Below are positions 63,487-64,000 of a stretch of DNA of 64,000 bases, piece by piece. The notes under the pieces are model-generated. The model was not told where the DNA came from. It did not search any database and was given only the letters and a program-made list of their open reading frames with translations. Position 1 is the stretch's first letter; each line of letters opens with the position of its first letter. Origin of the DNA: Cryptomeria japonica (taxonomy: Eukaryota > Streptophyta > Pinopsida > Cupressales > Cupressaceae). A program made the position numbers and the translations under genes. The stretch lies in contig NC_081413.1 of assembly GCF_030272615.1 (NCBI RefSeq), positions 601,272,709 to 601,336,708 on the forward strand. Direction: 5' to 3'.

Positions 63487-64000
63487 TGTTACTACTTACT
63501 AAGTTGCCATTAGTTTTTTGTCCAAAGTCATTCTATATACTCTAGTCGGTTACTACTACTGAAATATTTAGTCGATAAGCATAGAGCCTAGTATACACCG
63601 AGTTGTCTATCGAGTAATACTCTATGTCTACCGAGCAGCAAAAATGATATACCGAGTTAACACGCACCGAGTGAAACGTGTTACCAAATTCATTGAACCT
63701 AGACACACATGGGTAACGTGTTACAAGATCGAGGAACAAAGAACCATTGTCACATTGGAAATTGCAATTAAAGATTTTGTATGATCTTGAGGTCATCTAT
63801 CCAATGCAATATTTTGTATGGTTATTCATTTGATAAATCATGTTTGTAAGATCGAAGCAATGAACAGATCACCGACATAAGAGATCTATTTATACAACAT
63901 GAATTAAGGATCAAAGATATAGGGATATATGAAGCAAGACATGTGTGATAGATAAGGATGCACTGAGTATTGTGACTATTAGAGACATAGAGGTCACCGA
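63487..64000 (+). repeat. 3' LTR of element A (runs off window)
   Basis: The segment starts TGTTACTACTTACTAAG and follows the 5' LTR to the window end, with about 25 differences over roughly 480 aligned bases, mostly C/T and G/A, and a deletion of about 30 bp near 63580. Confidence 0.9.

Larger units (their letters stand above)
56679..64000 (+). mobile_element. Copia-like element A, pol-less, with two ORFs
   Basis: The 5' LTR (56679-57848), primer site, gag-like ORF, a second long ORF, polypurine tracts and the start of the 3' LTR (63487 to the window end) are present. ACAAG before the 5' LTR is the likely target duplication; the right copy is outside. No protease, integrase or RT motif occurs in any frame between the LTRs. 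It shares LTR family with the solo LTR at 26245-27435. The parts of the two LTRs present in the window differ by about 5 percent. Confidence 0.85.

Noticed and set aside
1-64000. Host protein-coding genes
   Set aside because: All frames with recognisable motifs are transposon-derived; the two unknown LINE-region ORFs lack support as host genes.

Overview
The window looks like a stretch of a large, repeat-packed plant nuclear genome. The evidence is nested Ty3/Gypsy and Ty1/Copia LTR retrotransposons with plant-style primer sites (tRNA-iMet-type TGGTATCAGAGC), plant LINE 3' ends, solo LTRs with 5-6 bp target duplications, a tRNA-derived SINE-like element and long AT-rich spacers. The long LTRs and the age spread of the insertions would suit a gymnosperm, but the species cannot be fixed from sequence alone. 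I found no convincing host protein gene and no rRNA or tRNA gene. Almost every coding trace is a decayed transposon frame, often broken by stops at former Gln or Trp codons.

Layout. 1-4461: AT-rich DNA with two LINE 3' remnants (L1, L2). 4462-13225: Gypsy element G1 (Tat/Ogre-like), with 5' LTR, tRNA-Lys-type primer site, a 3-kb leader, a small ORF before gag, gag, protease and a G-patch-like segment; reverse transcriptase is missing. 13228-17830: LINE L3, split by an LTR remnant (14181-16104). 17831-19750: AT-rich DNA holding a SINE-like element with internal tandem repeats. About 19800-24849: Gypsy G2, a diverged relative of G1, with a solo LTR inside its LTR, cut off in gag. 24850-28940: a minus-strand Gypsy gag-protease remnant (T) carrying a solo Copia LTR. 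28985-37011: Copia C, 5'-truncated, interrupted by minus-strand Gypsy G3 (30275-34150). 37012-56678: Copia B, whose RNase H is split by a 12.1-kb LARD (42651-54767). 56679-64000: Copia-like element A, inserted in B's 3' LTR and running off the window.

Three things stand out. First, element A carries a degraded zinc-knuckle ORF and a second long ORF of about 1,120 codons with its own TATA-like site, but shows no protease, integrase or reverse transcriptase. Second, the LARD has 4.2-kb LTRs that differ at only about 15 positions, and a 3.7-kb internal domain with no recognisable protein. Third, G1 and G2 share a leader architecture: two arrays of a short TAGYRCRT motif flank a conserved noncoding block and are followed by a conserved ORF just upstream of gag. 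G3 keeps parts of this leader but has a different primer-binding sequence.

The nesting gives an order of events: T is probably inserted in G2; solo LTR A' in T; C in B's 5' LTR; the G3 fragment in C; A in B's 3' LTR; the LARD in B. The LARD is by far the youngest by LTR divergence. Similarity and divergence statements come from reading by eye, not from computed alignments.
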